Source of the DNA: Chloroflexota bacterium
Lineage (GTDB): Bacteria > Chloroflexota > UBA11872 > VXNJ01
NCBI GenBank assembly: GCA_009840625.1
Contig: VXNJ01000001.1
Coordinates: forward strand, 62,001-126,000
DNA: 64,000 bases
Direction: 5' to 3'
Below the pieces are notes generated by a model. That model saw only the letters and a list, made by a program, of their open reading frames with translations, did no database searches and was not told the DNA's origin. Below are positions 49,845 to 59,944 of this stretch, in pieces. The first letter of the stretch is position 1. Each line of letters opens with the position of its first letter. The translations under genes and the position numbers were made by a program.

Positions 49845-52800
49845 CTATTCGACGGTGCGGAAGACTTCGATCCGGTTACCTGAGTTGACCACCACCGACA
49901 TGAATCGTTGAATGTCGTCGGCGGTGATTTGGCCGAGCACCTGCAGCCGCTGTTCCGGCGTGCCGGGAGCGTCGCCGAGGTGGCGGCGGCGCAGCAGCGG
50001 GGCGACGATCTCACTGTTGCTATCGAGTTGATAGTCATCGCGTGCCACCGATATGGCCTGGGCGAGATCGGTCTCGGTGGGTCCGTTGGCTCTCAGGTCC
50101 TCGATTACCGCGATGATGGTGGCCAGGCTCTCTTCAAGTACATCCGCTGCTCCGGTGGCCTGGATAACGACTTCCCAAGCGCCGGTTTGGATGGCGGGCG
50201 AAATAGAACTGCCGATTGAATAGGTTTCCCCGAGTCCTTCCCGAACGGTGACGTCGAGCAGATCGTTGATGAGGTTCTCGGTAACGTCCCCGGCGACTAG
50301 CGATTCGACCGTGACCGGCAAATTTCCGCCGAATGCAATGTTCAGGCCGGTTTCACCGGAATCGGCGGCAACCGGGATGGTTATCCGCTGGACCCCGGCC
50401 GGGAACCCTGGATTGTGATCCACGAACGAATCGGAGGCGCCGGACGGCAGCGTTCCAATGTACCGGGTTGCCATTTCAGCCACGGTTTCCCGATCGACGT
50501 CGCCGACCACTACCACCACCAGGTCGTCAACGTCGCCGAGCCGCATCTTGTAGAGCTCGAGCAGGGAATCGGGCGTGGCGGCGGCGATTTGTTCGTTGGT
50601 GGCAACGAGAGTGAACCATGGACTGTCCTGATAAACAGCGGCCCACATTGAAATCGCCGCAATCCACCCCGGCGAGTTGTCGGCGGCCGTCCTGCGCGTC
50701 TGCATGCTCTGGATCTGTTCGTTGGTCGCGACCTGGGAGATTCGCGGCTCGGTTACGAACAGATGCAGCAGGGCGAACAGGTCTTCGAGGTCGTCGGGGC
50801 TCGCGGAACCCGTGAATCCCTCGGTGAACTGGGAGATGTAGGGGCTTAATCGCGCGGTTGTGCCGGCAAGGTATTCATCCAGTTGGGTGGCCGAAGCGTC
50901 GCCGACACCACTTGCGGCCACGGCCGCGGTTGCATGGAAACGGATCGCGGAGCTGCCGACCGGCAGCAGCGACCAGCCGCCCAAGCCCTGCGCGGTGACG
51001 TTCACTTGGTTGGCAGCAAGGTCGCTGGGAACGAAAACGACCGTGGTGCCGTTTCCGAATACCCACTCAAACGCGCCTTCAAACGCCGCCAGTCCACCCT
51101 CGCCGGTCGGAGCGACCGGATCGGGCGCGACCATAAGCGATTCGATCGCCGGTTCGGTTTCCGGCACCGACACCGGAATTACCGCGTCGATCGCGGCCTG
51201 GAGCTCGGCTGCGGTCGGCACGTTTGCTGGATCGTCGCCCAAAGAAACGACTAGTGGCGGCGCGTTGTCCAAAATCCAGCGCAGGTGCGCCGTCAACTCC
51301 TCGACCGTAAAGGTACCCAGAAGAGCGCCGAGGCGAGCCACCCTATCGCTGGTTGATTCGATTCCCCCGCCACTCGTGAAATGTGAAACCATGCGACTCG
51401 CGTACGCAGAGCTTTGCGTAGTCTCCGCCCCCTCGAGCGTCGCTTCGAGACCGGTCCGCCACGCAAGGGCTGCGCGATCAAGTTCGTCCTGGGTGAACCC
51501 GTAGTGCGCGGCGCCTTCAAGAACCGAAAGGTAGTCGGTCGTGGCCTGCTTCAGATCGGGTCCGCGCAGGTTGGTGCCATACAAGCGCAATCCGCGCGCC
51601 TGCTGCCACAGCGCCATGAACGGTTCGCTGGCCTGAGACATCAGCCCGGCCTGGAACGCCTTGTCGAGGCGGATTTCCAGCATCTGTGCGATGACTCCTT
51701 CCATGAAGCGCAGGCGATCGCCGCCCACGGTGCTTGCCGGCCAGGCGGGGAGCTGCCAGTCGATGGACATCGAAACGAAGCCGAAGTCCGGATCGGTCAC
51801 GACGTCGGTGAAGGGTTCGGTTATGAAGTCCGCGGTGAAAGCGTGTCGTACGGGTTGGGCCGGTATCGGATCGGAAGGCTGCGCCAGACTGCCGAAATAC
51901 TGTTCGACCATCCGTTCCATATCGGTAACGGGGAGGTCCCCGACGATGATCACCGCCGCATTGTCGGGCCGGTACCAGGTTTCATAGAACTCCCGGAGGT
52001 GCGCCTCGGTGATTGCGTTGTTCGTTTCCTCGTTGCCTCCAATCAGCATTCCTTCATAAATGCTGCCGGTGTAGTAGATCGCGTTGAGGTATTGCGTGAT
52101 TCGGCCATTTGCGGATTCTTCGGTCAGTCGGTACTCGTCCAGCACAATTCCTCGTTCGGCCTCGACGTCTTCGGGTCGCAACGTCGCGGCCGACAGCCAT
52201 TGCGACAGCACTTCGAAAGCAAGATCCAGCGCTTCGGGGTTGTCGAGCAGGAAGTCGAACATGTAAACGGTTTCGTCGGCGCTGGTGTAGGCGTTTAGAT
52301 CAGGGCCAAAGTCGGTGCCGATGCTGCGCAGTGCTTGGATGAGATCGTTCTTGGAAAAACGCTCGGTGCCGTTAAACAACATGTGTTCCAGGTAGTGGGC
52401 AACGCCGTCGGTGCCCTCTGGATCCAGAATCGCGCCGGCGTTGACGACAAGGCGCATTTCGACACCTTCGACAGGCGTGTCGTTGGACCGCAGGTAATAC
52501 GTCAGCCCGTTGTCTAGCGTTCCGATGAGGATCTCTTCATCGACGCTCAAGCGGGTCAGGTCCGCGTCGGCCGGCTCGTAGTCGTTGAACTCACCTAGAT
52601 CGAGTCGGTCCGAGTCAGGCTCTGGCTCCCCGGACTCTTCGTCAGAAGGAGATACCTCGACCTGCTCGGGGGCAGGAGCTAGTTCGGCTGACTCGGGAGG
52701 TTGGGAGTCTGCGGGTTCGGGGCGATCCACCGGTTCCGTGGTATCGACGACCGGCGGCGCTGCGGTCGGTTCCACGGCAACCCGCTCGTCTTCAGTCCCG

Positions 52801-52916
52801 AATGGCGCGCACGCGGTCACCATCAATCCCAACGTCAAGGCCAACGCCAAACCGGCAAGTGCGGAAGTGCGCCGCAGGCGGCGTAGGGAGGCCACAAGGT
52901 CAGCGTCGGAGCGCAT
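49845..52916 (-). CDS. M16 family zinc peptidase, lipoprotein
   Basis: About 1023 residues from ATG 52916; the frame is open to 53027, but from 52916 the signal peptide has the right length (LAGLALALTLGLMVTAC, with Cys at about 36 as lipobox). A Pro/Glu-rich linker precedes the first M16 domain with DGVAHYLEHMLFNG near 170 (inverse zinc motif H-x-x-E-H) and VEAERGIVLDEYR near 255 supplying the third ligand. A second, inactive M16 half follows after about 600, as in PqqL-type and insulinase-like enzymes. It should degrade peptides outside the membrane. Stands alone. Confidence 0.88.
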   Translation of the reverse strand: MRSDADLVASLRRLRRTSALAGLALALTLGLMVTACAPFGTEDERVAVEPTAAPPVVDTTEPVDRPEPADSQPPESAELAPAPEQVEVSPSDEESGEPEPDSDRLDLGEFNDYEPADADLTRLSVDEEILIGTLDNGLTYYLRSNDTPVEGVEMRLVVNAGAILDPEGTDGVAHYLEHMLFNGTERFSKNDLIQALRSIGTDFGPDLNAYTSADETVYMFDFLLDNPEALDLAFEVLSQWLSAATLRPEDVEAERGIVLDEYRLTEESANGRITQYLNAIYYTGSIYEGMLIGGNEETNNAITEAHLREFYETWYRPDNAAVIIVGDLPVTDMERMVEQYFGSLAQPSDPIPAQPVRHAFTADFITEPFTDVVTDPDFGFVSMSIDWQLPAWPASTVGGDRLRFMEGVIAQMLEIRLDKAFQAGLMSQASEPFMALWQQARGLRLYGTNLRGPDLKQATTDYLSVLEGAAHYGFTQDELDRAALAWRTGLEATLEGAETTQSSAYASRMVSHFTSGGGIESTSDRVARLGALLGTFTVEELTAHLRWILDNAPPLVVSLGDDPANVPTAAELQAAIDAVIPVSVPETEPAIESLMVAPDPVAPTGEGGLAAFEGAFEWVFGNGTTVVFVPSDLAANQVNVTAQGLGGWSLLPVGSSAIRFHATAAVAASGVGDASATQLDEYLAGTTARLSPYISQFTEGFTGSASPDDLEDLFALLHLFVTEPRISQVATNEQIQSMQTRRTAADNSPGWIAAISMWAAVYQDSPWFTLVATNEQIAAATPDSLLELYKMRLGDVDDLVVVVVGDVDRETVAEMATRYIGTLPSGASDSFVDHNPGFPAGVQRITIPVAADSGETGLNIAFGGNLPVTVESLVAGDVTENLINDLLDVTVREGLGETYSIGSSISPAIQTGAWEVVIQATGAADVLEESLATIIAVIEDLRANGPTETDLAQAISVARDDYQLDSNSEIVAPLLRRRHLGDAPGTPEQRLQVLGQITADDIQRFMSVVVNSGNRIEVFRTVE

Positions 52917-53113
52917 TATTTCTGAATCTCTAGCGTCAAGGCGACTGGACATGGAGGTGTCTGCAACGATCGGAATACTACCCCGCGATAGGCCAATTTT
53001 GGCGCGGAAGCAGATGATTGGCGCCATACCGGGCCTGCGCTGCTGACTGGATCCGAACCAAAGTGCTTGAACCCTTGCGAGGTGCTTGCTCGACTATTCC
53101 CTGGCGTTGGGTG

Positions 53114-54388
53114 TCAGACCGCTTCGGCCCTCGCGGCCACCAATTGCCGCCCGTCCAAGCTGCGGATATGGCCTGCAAACACGAGAACACCTAGGACTAT
53201 CGCCATAAAGATGACTGCGCCGAGGCCGATTGCGACGCGTTCATCGTACAACTCCGCCACGGCGCCGCCGAGCAGCCCTCCGAGCGGTATGAGACTGAAG
53301 GTGATGCCGTGAATGCCCATCACGCGGCCCCTCAGCCGGTCCGGAACGCGCAACTGGAGGACCGACATCGAAGTTATCAGGTAGAACGAACTGAACATCC
53401 CCATGATCAATAGGGACACCAGCGCAACCGGGTACGTTGGCGCCAGCGCGAATCCAAGAACCAACAGCCCGAAAAGGAAACCGCCCCCCAACATGACTTT
53501 TCCTGTATGGCGGCCCCCCTGAATTCTTCCAACGACCAGAATGCCTACCACGGCACCGACACCGGAAATCGTGAACATCAACCCCAACCCCTCAGCGCCC
53601 ACGTCGAAACGCTTGGCAAATAACGGCATCAGTTGCACGTGTTGGGTCCCGAAAAAGTGGTGGGCGTAAGTAAGAGGAATGATCACCGCGAACAACGGGT
53701 CCTTCGCGATGAACTTCACGCCCTCCACCAGATCCCTCACAGCGTTGCGGCCGGATGGGGGGACTTGCACCGGAGTCTTGAGGGAAAGCAAGACCAACGC
53801 CATCGCGCCGAATCCCGCCGCTCCTCCGATGAACACCGCGCCAGTACCGAACATCCGGATCACAAATCCGGCAATGGCCGGCGAGATCACCCTGCCCCCG
53901 TGCCACAAGATTGAATTGAGCGCCACCGCGCTCATGATGTGCGCCCGCCGTATGAGCGCCGGAAAAAAGGCGTTTCTGGTCGGCCATTCGAGGCCGAATA
54001 CCAGCCCCAGCATGGCACTGATCACGACCACGTGCCATATTCGAACAGCCTCGGAAATCACCAGCAAAGCCTGTAGGGCCAGCAGCATCATCACCATGGT
54101 GGACGTGATGACCAAGAGCATCCGCCGGTTGACCCGATCCGCCACCACCCCTCCGAACGTGTTGACCGCGATCGTGGGCAGCGCCGAGGCGGCGCCGAGG
54201 TAGCCGAGATCGATTGGCGAACCGCCAAGCTCGTTGACGATCAGCCAGCCCTGCCCCACGATGATCAGCTGAACCGAGCCGACGGAGGCCACCGATCCCA
54301 GCCAGTAACGCCGGTAGGCAGGCTGCGATAACGCGCCCATGCGCTGTGTCAACGCGTCGGTATTTAGGAAACCAGAGAGCGATGCCAA
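53114..54388 (-). CDS. MFS transporter (DHA3/EntS-like exporter)
   Basis: A 424-residue protein with about twelve membrane helices. The N-terminus ALSQPAYRRYWLGSVASVGS is typical of the DHA3 group. GGVVADRVNRRMLLVITST near 78 is the loop 2-3 signature (G-x-x-x-D-x-x-x-R-R), and a similar VPDRLRGRVMGIHGITFSL occurs near 350. Relatives export siderophores, macrolides or other small molecules. No regulator or biosynthesis gene is adjacent, so the substrate is open. Confidence 0.85.
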   Translation of the reverse strand: MASLSGFLNTDALTQRMGALSQPAYRRYWLGSVASVGSVQLIIVGQGWLIVNELGGSPIDLGYLGAASALPTIAVNTFGGVVADRVNRRMLLVITSTMVMMLLALQALLVISEAVRIWHVVVISAMLGLVFGLEWPTRNAFFPALIRRAHIMSAVALNSILWHGGRVISPAIAGFVIRMFGTGAVFIGGAAGFGAMALVLLSLKTPVQVPPSGRNAVRDLVEGVKFIAKDPLFAVIIPLTYAHHFFGTQHVQLMPLFAKRFDVGAEGLGLMFTISGVGAVVGILVVGRIQGGRHTGKVMLGGGFLFGLLVLGFALAPTYPVALVSLLIMGMFSSFYLITSMSVLQLRVPDRLRGRVMGIHGITFSLIPLGGLLGGAVAELYDERVAIGLGAVIFMAIVLGVLVFAGHIRSLDGRQLVAARAEAV

Positions 54389-54928
54389 CGAAAGCTACAT
54401 CCAGACGGGTCAAACAGGTGGTGAAACGCTACCGGGCCAGCACCGTTCCCCTTGGAACGAAACCGTTCCCACGACGGTTCCCGCCCCCCGATCTGGAGAT
54501 TCCTCGTAAACCTGAACGGCCCGCCTGCGGTCTCGGCGTATTTTCCGCGGTTGGCTTTCGGTATCAGAGTTGCAATGCGAAGTTTGATCTCATCCGTGGA
54601 CAGCGCCAAACCCCTACGCATTGGGGTGTCGTCATCCTGGACGAACTTGAATGGCGCGCCGATTCTTGGCTTGGTCATTCCGGTCGGCCAAACCGCCGCA
54701 ATGAGGCCCGTCGGCCTTTCGGTACCTCGGATGCTGAACGGCACCCCGGGCGCATCCGTGATCTAGGCGATGTTTGCCACCCCCGAGCTCTCCCGGTTGC
54801 AGGACCTGGTTGCGTCTGCCGGAATTCGAACGACCGCGCGGTCGTTGCCCACCAATTGCGACGTTGCTCAGTTCAACGCCGCCAAGTCCGCGCCTCGGTC
54901 GCCGATCGAGGTACCGGTTGCAGCCGGA
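54389..54928. other. Intergenic stretch, possible gene remnant
   Basis: No intact gene. The minus strand from about 54744 to 54400 stays open and has some natural-looking text (TGLIAAVWPTGMTKPRIGAP and FKFVQDDDTPMRRGLALS), but no family was recognised and it would run into the MFS start. It could be a decayed gene. Confidence 0.35.
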
Positions 54929-56896
54929 TTAATCCAACAACACCCCGCGGATCGCGCGACCATATCGCTGGTAAAGGAACCCACCGGCGATTAGCATCAC
55001 GCCCAAGCCGATGAAAGCGGCGACTCGATACGCCTGCGCCAATTCGAACGCGTCATAGGCGAATAACTTTATGACCGGCACCGCAAGCAGTCCGAGGCCG
55101 GCCACTCGCAGCCAGTAAGTCCGGAACGCGATGCCCAGTATGATCAATACCGCCGCGTACGCCGCCCATAGACCGCTCAGGGAAAGACTCACCACCTGCC
55201 CGGCGATTTCGGGGTCGACCGCGAAATATTCCCTGTCGAACGCGTCCACGATCTCGCCGCTGAGGGCGAACACGGTAAGGCCGTTTGCCGCAACCAGCAA
55301 ATACCGCCGGAATCGTTGGTCTGAGGGATGGGGATCGTCGGCCTGCCGGCTACTGATCAACAAGGCCGATAGGTGCATCCCCGCGACCGCGGCGGCAAAG
55401 GCCAGGAAGTGCCAGTTGGCAACCGGGTGGTAGGAATGATCGGCGCCGAAATATATTTCGCGCCAGTCGTCGGCGGAAAAATCAAACACAACAAGCTTCA
55501 AAACGACGATGGCGAAGATCGCGCCCGCCGCCCAGCGCAAATTCGGCCTTGAATGCATGTAGGAGACCAGCATCAGCAGCGCCGCCTCGACCGTCCAGGC
55601 CGTCGTTACCCAGACTCCCTCAAACTGCACCGGAATTGCGATGGTCAACAGCACTATCGCTATCCCCAGCGAAACCCGTCCCAGCAGCTCCTTTTCCGGG
55701 TAGCGCAGCAGGATACCGAACCCGTTCAGGGCGTAGAAGACGGCCAGCGCAAGCGTGAATGCGCCCATCCAGGGCCGGTGCACGTCGAACAAGATCTGAT
55801 AGCTGATCGCAAGGAACGCGACCGCATTCAGGACGATCAACGCCCAGTCGAGCGGTTCCGGGTCGCCCGTCCTGCGCAGACACAAGAGGTTCGACGCGCC
55901 GGCAAACATCAAAAAGATGACTGTTATCCCTGTCTGCGCCAGGGCCAGGCCCGGATCGAATTCGTCGTACCAGAACCCGAATAGCACCAGTGAACCGACA
56001 AAGGCCAGGATCGCAAGCCAGCGCCAGTCGCGGTAATAGGCCAGCGCCAGGACGCCCAGATCCAGGACCACGACGTAAACCAGGAGAACCCACAGATCCT
56101 CAAGCCTGTCGGCAAGGAAAAGCGGCGTTGCGAATCCGCCCAGCATCGCGAGGACCGCGACCGCCCGGGATGCGTGGCGAATCGACAACCCCGCCGCCGC
56201 CGCGGTCACGAGGCCGGCGAGGAAGAGAGCTGGGACCGGAGCGAAAAGGTCGTAAAGGGAGTAGCCGGCAAACACCGAGAGGTAGAGGATCGCCACCCCG
56301 CCGCCGGTGACGGCCTGGGCCCACGCCGGGTAACGCCGCGACCAGAATTCGCCGCCGCCCAACAGCAGCACGCCCGTCGCAAACCCCAGCACGACCCGGC
56401 CGGTCTCGCCGATCCAATCGTTGTCGAAAGCCAGTTTGAGGAAGAAGCCAACTCCGACTATGAGCGCCAAGATGCCGATTCGGGCGAGCCAGTTGCCGCC
56501 CAGCAACCACTCCCAGTCCCTGGACGCGTCTTTTTCGTCGGCCGTCCGGGGAGCGGCCGGTGCCGGGCGCCGGGATCGCACCGCCTCCGCCGTCGCGGAA
56601 CCGCGCCGATCGGCGCCTGGGGCGCCGGCGCGTCCGGCCGATTCGGTCGCCGAAGGGGCGACCCCCGAGGTTGTGTTCTCCAACGCAAAAATGCGCCGCG
56701 TTTGGCGGTTCACCTGCGACTGGAGTCCGGTAACCAGCGACTGCAATTCGCTTACTGCCCGCCGCAGGTCTTCGTCGTCGGCGGTGGAGGCCGGTTCCGC
56801 GGCAAATTCGGGCAATTCGGTGCCGCAATTCACGCAATACTTGGCATCGGCGGACGACGCCTCGTGCCCGCAATTTGAGCAGTGCCGTTCGATCAT
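54929..56896 (-). CDS. DUF2339 polytopic membrane protein with N-terminal zinc ribbon
   Basis: A 655-residue protein from ATG 56896. A zinc ribbon opens it (CSNCGHEASSADAKYCVNCG, two C-x-x-C pairs). A coiled-coil-like stretch (LRRAVSELQSLVTGLQSQVN near 44) and a Pro/Ala linker follow, then about 20 membrane helices from residue 128 (WLLGGNWLARIGILALIVGV, the conserved DUF2339 start). The function of DUF2339 is unknown; it is usually a cell-envelope protein. It lies 60 bases downstream, on the same strand, of a DUF805 gene that also carries a zinc ribbon. Confidence 0.82.
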   Translation of the reverse strand: MIERHCSNCGHEASSADAKYCVNCGTELPEFAAEPASTADDEDLRRAVSELQSLVTGLQSQVNRQTRRIFALENTTSGVAPSATESAGRAGAPGADRRGSATAEAVRSRRPAPAAPRTADEKDASRDWEWLLGGNWLARIGILALIVGVGFFLKLAFDNDWIGETGRVVLGFATGVLLLGGGEFWSRRYPAWAQAVTGGGVAILYLSVFAGYSLYDLFAPVPALFLAGLVTAAAAGLSIRHASRAVAVLAMLGGFATPLFLADRLEDLWVLLVYVVVLDLGVLALAYYRDWRWLAILAFVGSLVLFGFWYDEFDPGLALAQTGITVIFLMFAGASNLLCLRRTGDPEPLDWALIVLNAVAFLAISYQILFDVHRPWMGAFTLALAVFYALNGFGILLRYPEKELLGRVSLGIAIVLLTIAIPVQFEGVWVTTAWTVEAALLMLVSYMHSRPNLRWAAGAIFAIVVLKLVVFDFSADDWREIYFGADHSYHPVANWHFLAFAAAVAGMHLSALLISSRQADDPHPSDQRFRRYLLVAANGLTVFALSGEIVDAFDREYFAVDPEIAGQVVSLSLSGLWAAYAAVLIILGIAFRTYWLRVAGLGLLAVPVIKLFAYDAFELAQAYRVAAFIGLGVMLIAGGFLYQRYGRAIRGVLLD

Positions 56897-56956
56897 CAGC
56901 TTCTTCCGGCGGCCCGCCTCATAAGACGCGTTTCGACGACGTCGCCGTCGTGCGGC

Positions 56957-57580
56957 CTAAACGGCCGCGCCACAGCTGGCGCAGAACTTTGCACCGGGGT
57001 CCAGGCTCGACCCGCACTGGGCGCAAAATCGGGGTTTGTCAGCCTCTCGTTCGATCGGTGGAGCGTGCGCTACCGGGTCGATCGGGGGCAAATCCACGGT
57101 GCCGGATTCGGGAGGCGGAGACAGCGGGTCGTCGCCAAAGCGGTTGGGTCCGACCGTCCCCGGGAGGGCACAGAGCACCAGGGGCAGCAAAGATGCGGCC
57201 AAGCCGGCCAGCAGGCCGAAGAGAAGAATCACCGCCAGGGTCACGAACTCGGCGTCCTCGAAATCAAATTCCGAGAAGATATCTTCCCCAGCGAACGCCA
57301 GCACGAACCCCGCTACCGCCAGAACGATGATCGCTACACCCGATACCAAATACGACAACAGCCACCAGGCCGAACGGCCGGTGTCATGCAGGCGGCGGGC
57401 CGACACCGCCAGAAACGGTGAAACCAGAAGCAGGAATAGGATCCCGGGCAGAAAAATGCCCACTACCCACTGGGCAATGGTTGCGCAGAGGAAGAACCAC
57501 CAGAATTCGGACCGCGAAGCTCTGCCGCTGAAATCAAAGTACTTCTGGAAGCAAGTCCGAATCGAGTCAACCAGCGTCAC
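56957..57580 (-). CDS. DUF805 membrane protein with C-terminal zinc ribbon
   Basis: A 207-residue protein from GTG 57580, chosen because GGAGG lies about seven bases upstream; the frame is open further up but not family-like. CFQKYFDFSGRASRSEFWWF near 9-28 is the DUF805 signature, followed by four helices and the typical SARRLHDTGRSAWW near 60. A zinc ribbon closes the protein (RFCAQCGSSLDPGAKFCASC). DUF805 is of unknown function. It shares strand and ribbon type with the DUF2339 gene, so the two are probably one operon. Confidence 0.82.
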   Translation of the reverse strand: MTLVDSIRTCFQKYFDFSGRASRSEFWWFFLCATIAQWVVGIFLPGILFLLLVSPFLAVSARRLHDTGRSAWWLLSYLVSGVAIIVLAVAGFVLAFAGEDIFSEFDFEDAEFVTLAVILLFGLLAGLAASLLPLVLCALPGTVGPNRFGDDPLSPPPESGTVDLPPIDPVAHAPPIEREADKPRFCAQCGSSLDPGAKFCASCGAAV

Positions 57581-57916
57581 TTCAGCACCCTCCGCCGTAC
57601 CTGATCCAACTCGCCACGACCCCGCCCGACCCGCATTTGCACACGCGGATTGCACGCACGTTTCGCGCGGATGCGCGTTCACGTACAACGATAGCTTTGC
57701 CCGCGCAGCGGAAACCTGTGTTGGGGTCCCGATGGTGCGCCCGAATCGCGATTGACCCTGGAGCCAGCGACCGCTTGAAAACGTATGGCCGAAGCACAGT
57801 TTGGCGTGATCAAACTCATATGAAGGGTGCCAGTCCCCGCGTTGCTGGCAGCTGCACGCCCGGCGAGGCGCTCAGAGTGCGCCGGACCAGCAATCAGACC
57901 CCCGGAGCAGATACCG
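57581..57916. other. Divergent intergenic stretch
   Basis: Between the DUF805 gene (minus) and the creatininase-family gene (plus). Must hold both promoters; none could be called with confidence. GGAG at about 57904 is the ribosome binding site for 57917. Confidence 0.45.
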
Positions 57917-58762
57917 ATGGAAAACTCGCACCGATTCGAAAACCTGACCTGGCCGGAGGTCAACGACGCAGTCGCCAACGGCCTGATTCCAGTCCTGCCG
58001 GTCGGCACGGTTGAACAGCACGGCCCGCACCTGCCCCTGAAGATGGACCTATGGTCGGCCGATTCGGTGGTTGACGAAGCTGCGCGGCGCCGGCCCGACC
58101 GGCTACTGGCGATGCCGGTCATCCCCTACGGTTACACGACCCATGTGATGGACTTCCCCGGCAGCATCACGGTCCACCACGAAACTTTCATCCGCTACGT
58201 CGTCGATGTGATCAAGAGCGTCGCCTACCACGGATTCAAAAAAGTGATCGTCGTCAACGGTCACGGCTCCAACGTTCCGCCGCTGGACTTGGCCGCCAGG
58301 CGGGCAATGATTGAAACCGACGCCGTGGTATCGATGACCAGCTGGTGGTCGCTCGTGACGGTCGATCCGGGCTTCGCGGCCCAGTGGCGGGAATCGGAAT
58401 TCCCGGGCGGCTGCGCGCACGCATGCGAACTGGAAACATCCCTCGCGCTGCGATTGGATGAGTCCATGGTTCGGAAGGACTTGGTCGAGAGCCACCAGAC
58501 GTGGACCAACGCCCAGGGATCCAAGTTCGAATCGGTCGACATTTTCGGATTCGGGCCCGTCGCGGTAACGGGCTGGACAAGCACATACACGGAAACGGGC
58601 GTATGCGGGTCGGCCGAGTTGGCGACCCGAGAAAAAGGAGAACTGCTTTTCGAGGAGGCAGTTTCCAGGTTGGCCGAGTGGGGAGACGAGTTTCATGCTC
58701 GCCAGTACCCGGCCAGGACCGACCATCACGCCGCACCGCCGTCGATTCCGGTTCCCGGCTAG
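57917..58762 (+). CDS. Creatininase family amidohydrolase
   Basis: A 281-residue protein from ATG 57917. Metal-binding motifs are complete: PVGTVEQHGPHLPLKMDLWS near 26-45 (Glu, His, Asp), VIPYGYTTHVMDFPGSIT near 69, VIVVNGHGSNVPPLDLA near 111 (His), and GGCAHACELETSLAL near 163 (Glu). The family hydrolyses cyclic amides such as creatinine, and includes MftE-like and formamide-type deformylases. No creatine pathway genes are nearby, so the substrate is unknown. Confidence 0.86.
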   Translation: MENSHRFENLTWPEVNDAVANGLIPVLPVGTVEQHGPHLPLKMDLWSADSVVDEAARRRPDRLLAMPVIPYGYTTHVMDFPGSITVHHETFIRYVVDVIKSVAYHGFKKVIVVNGHGSNVPPLDLAARRAMIETDAVVSMTSWWSLVTVDPGFAAQWRESEFPGGCAHACELETSLALRLDESMVRKDLVESHQTWTNAQGSKFESVDIFGFGPVAVTGWTSTYTETGVCGSAELATREKGELLFEEAVSRLAEWGDEFHARQYPARTDHHAAPPSIPVPG

Positions 58763-59016
58763 GCGGCCAAATCGCGCTTCCCCATTGAATCCGAATGCCT
58801 GACCGTTGGCAGGAGGACGGCCGGCCGCCGCTCGCCGGCGGGCCGGGCCCGCGATTTCTGTGCAACGCGCAGCGGACAAGGCAGATCGGCAGGATATGAT
58901 TTGTCGGCTCGTGCGCGGCTGATTGACGTTGGCACGATGTCCGGATCCCGTATCAATCGATTACGGCTGACGCTCCGAATTCCGCACCGGCCGAAAAGCC
59001 CATAGACACCGCGGCT

Positions 59017-59934
59017 TTGACTGCCAACCTCTCCTGGTATCGCGCCACTTTGCTGTTGGGGCTCGCCGCGGCAATCGCGCAGGTGGCGTTGGGTGGAGTG
59101 GTACGGGTCACCGGGTCCGGCGACGCGTGCCCCGATTGGCCGCTGTGCCACGGCCAGATAATTCCTCCCCTCGACTTGAACATCTGGCTTGAATTCAGCC
59201 ATCGCCTGTCGGCCTCGGTATTGGGCGTACTGGTACTGATAGCGAGCGTGCTGGCCTGGCGCCAGGTGCCGAGATTCGGAACCTCGCTGCTGGCGATCGG
59301 CGCGGCCCTGGTGTTGGTGGTGGCGGCCGCCCTGCTGGGCGGATTGACCGTTCTGACCGAACTGTCCTGGTGGGCGCGGCTCATCCACCTGGTGCTGGCC
59401 GAACTCGTCGTCGCCTGCATCGCCGTCGCTTGGCTCGCCGGGCCTAGGGAATTGCGGTCCGTCGATGAGCCGCGGGCCGGATCCAAACTCGACCGGACGG
59501 TGGGATTGGCAACCCCCGCCGCGCTGCTGTGCGTTATCGTTTTTGGCTCGTACATGGTCGGCTTCAACTACGGCGCCGCCTGCACTAGTTGGCCGATGTG
59601 CCAGGGAACGCGGATCCCCGAGGGTTTCGCCTTCATCGCGAACATGACCCACAGGGTCACGACCGCGCTTATTTCGTTACCGGTTTTTTGGCTGTGCTAC
59701 CGGGCCTGGGTTCCGGGACCCGGAACCCGTCGGGCGCGCTGGATCGCGGTGCTGGCGGCCGGCTGGATGACAGCTGCGATTCTCCTGGGGGCGCTCATGG
59801 TTTGGTTCAACTTCTCGGCATTGCTGAGATCGCTGCACCTGGTGACCGCGACCCTCCTCTGGGTCTCGCTCGTGGGACTGGTCGCGGTCCTATTCGACCC
59901 CGCCCGGTTTCGAGCCCGGATCTTGGTTAAGTGA
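59017..59934 (+). CDS. ctaA: Haem A synthase (COX15/CtaA family)
   Basis: A 305-residue protein from TTG 59017 with eight helices. Family marks: LGGVVRVTGSGDACPDWPLC near 25-44 with a Cys pair, EFSHRLSASVLG near 59 (haem-binding His), LIHLVLAEL near 122 (His), GAACTSWPMCQG near 188, NMTHRVTTAL near 209 (His), and LRSLHLVTATLLW near 270 (His). It oxidises haem O to haem A for aa3-type cytochrome oxidase, so the host respires oxygen. The farnesyltransferase gene follows after ten bases. Confidence 0.9.
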   Translation: MTANLSWYRATLLLGLAAAIAQVALGGVVRVTGSGDACPDWPLCHGQIIPPLDLNIWLEFSHRLSASVLGVLVLIASVLAWRQVPRFGTSLLAIGAALVLVVAAALLGGLTVLTELSWWARLIHLVLAELVVACIAVAWLAGPRELRSVDEPRAGSKLDRTVGLATPAALLCVIVFGSYMVGFNYGAACTSWPMCQGTRIPEGFAFIANMTHRVTTALISLPVFWLCYRAWVPGPGTRRARWIAVLAAGWMTAAILLGALMVWFNFSALLRSLHLVTATLLWVSLVGLVAVLFDPARFRARILVK

Positions 59935-59944
59935 CCGGCGGCAG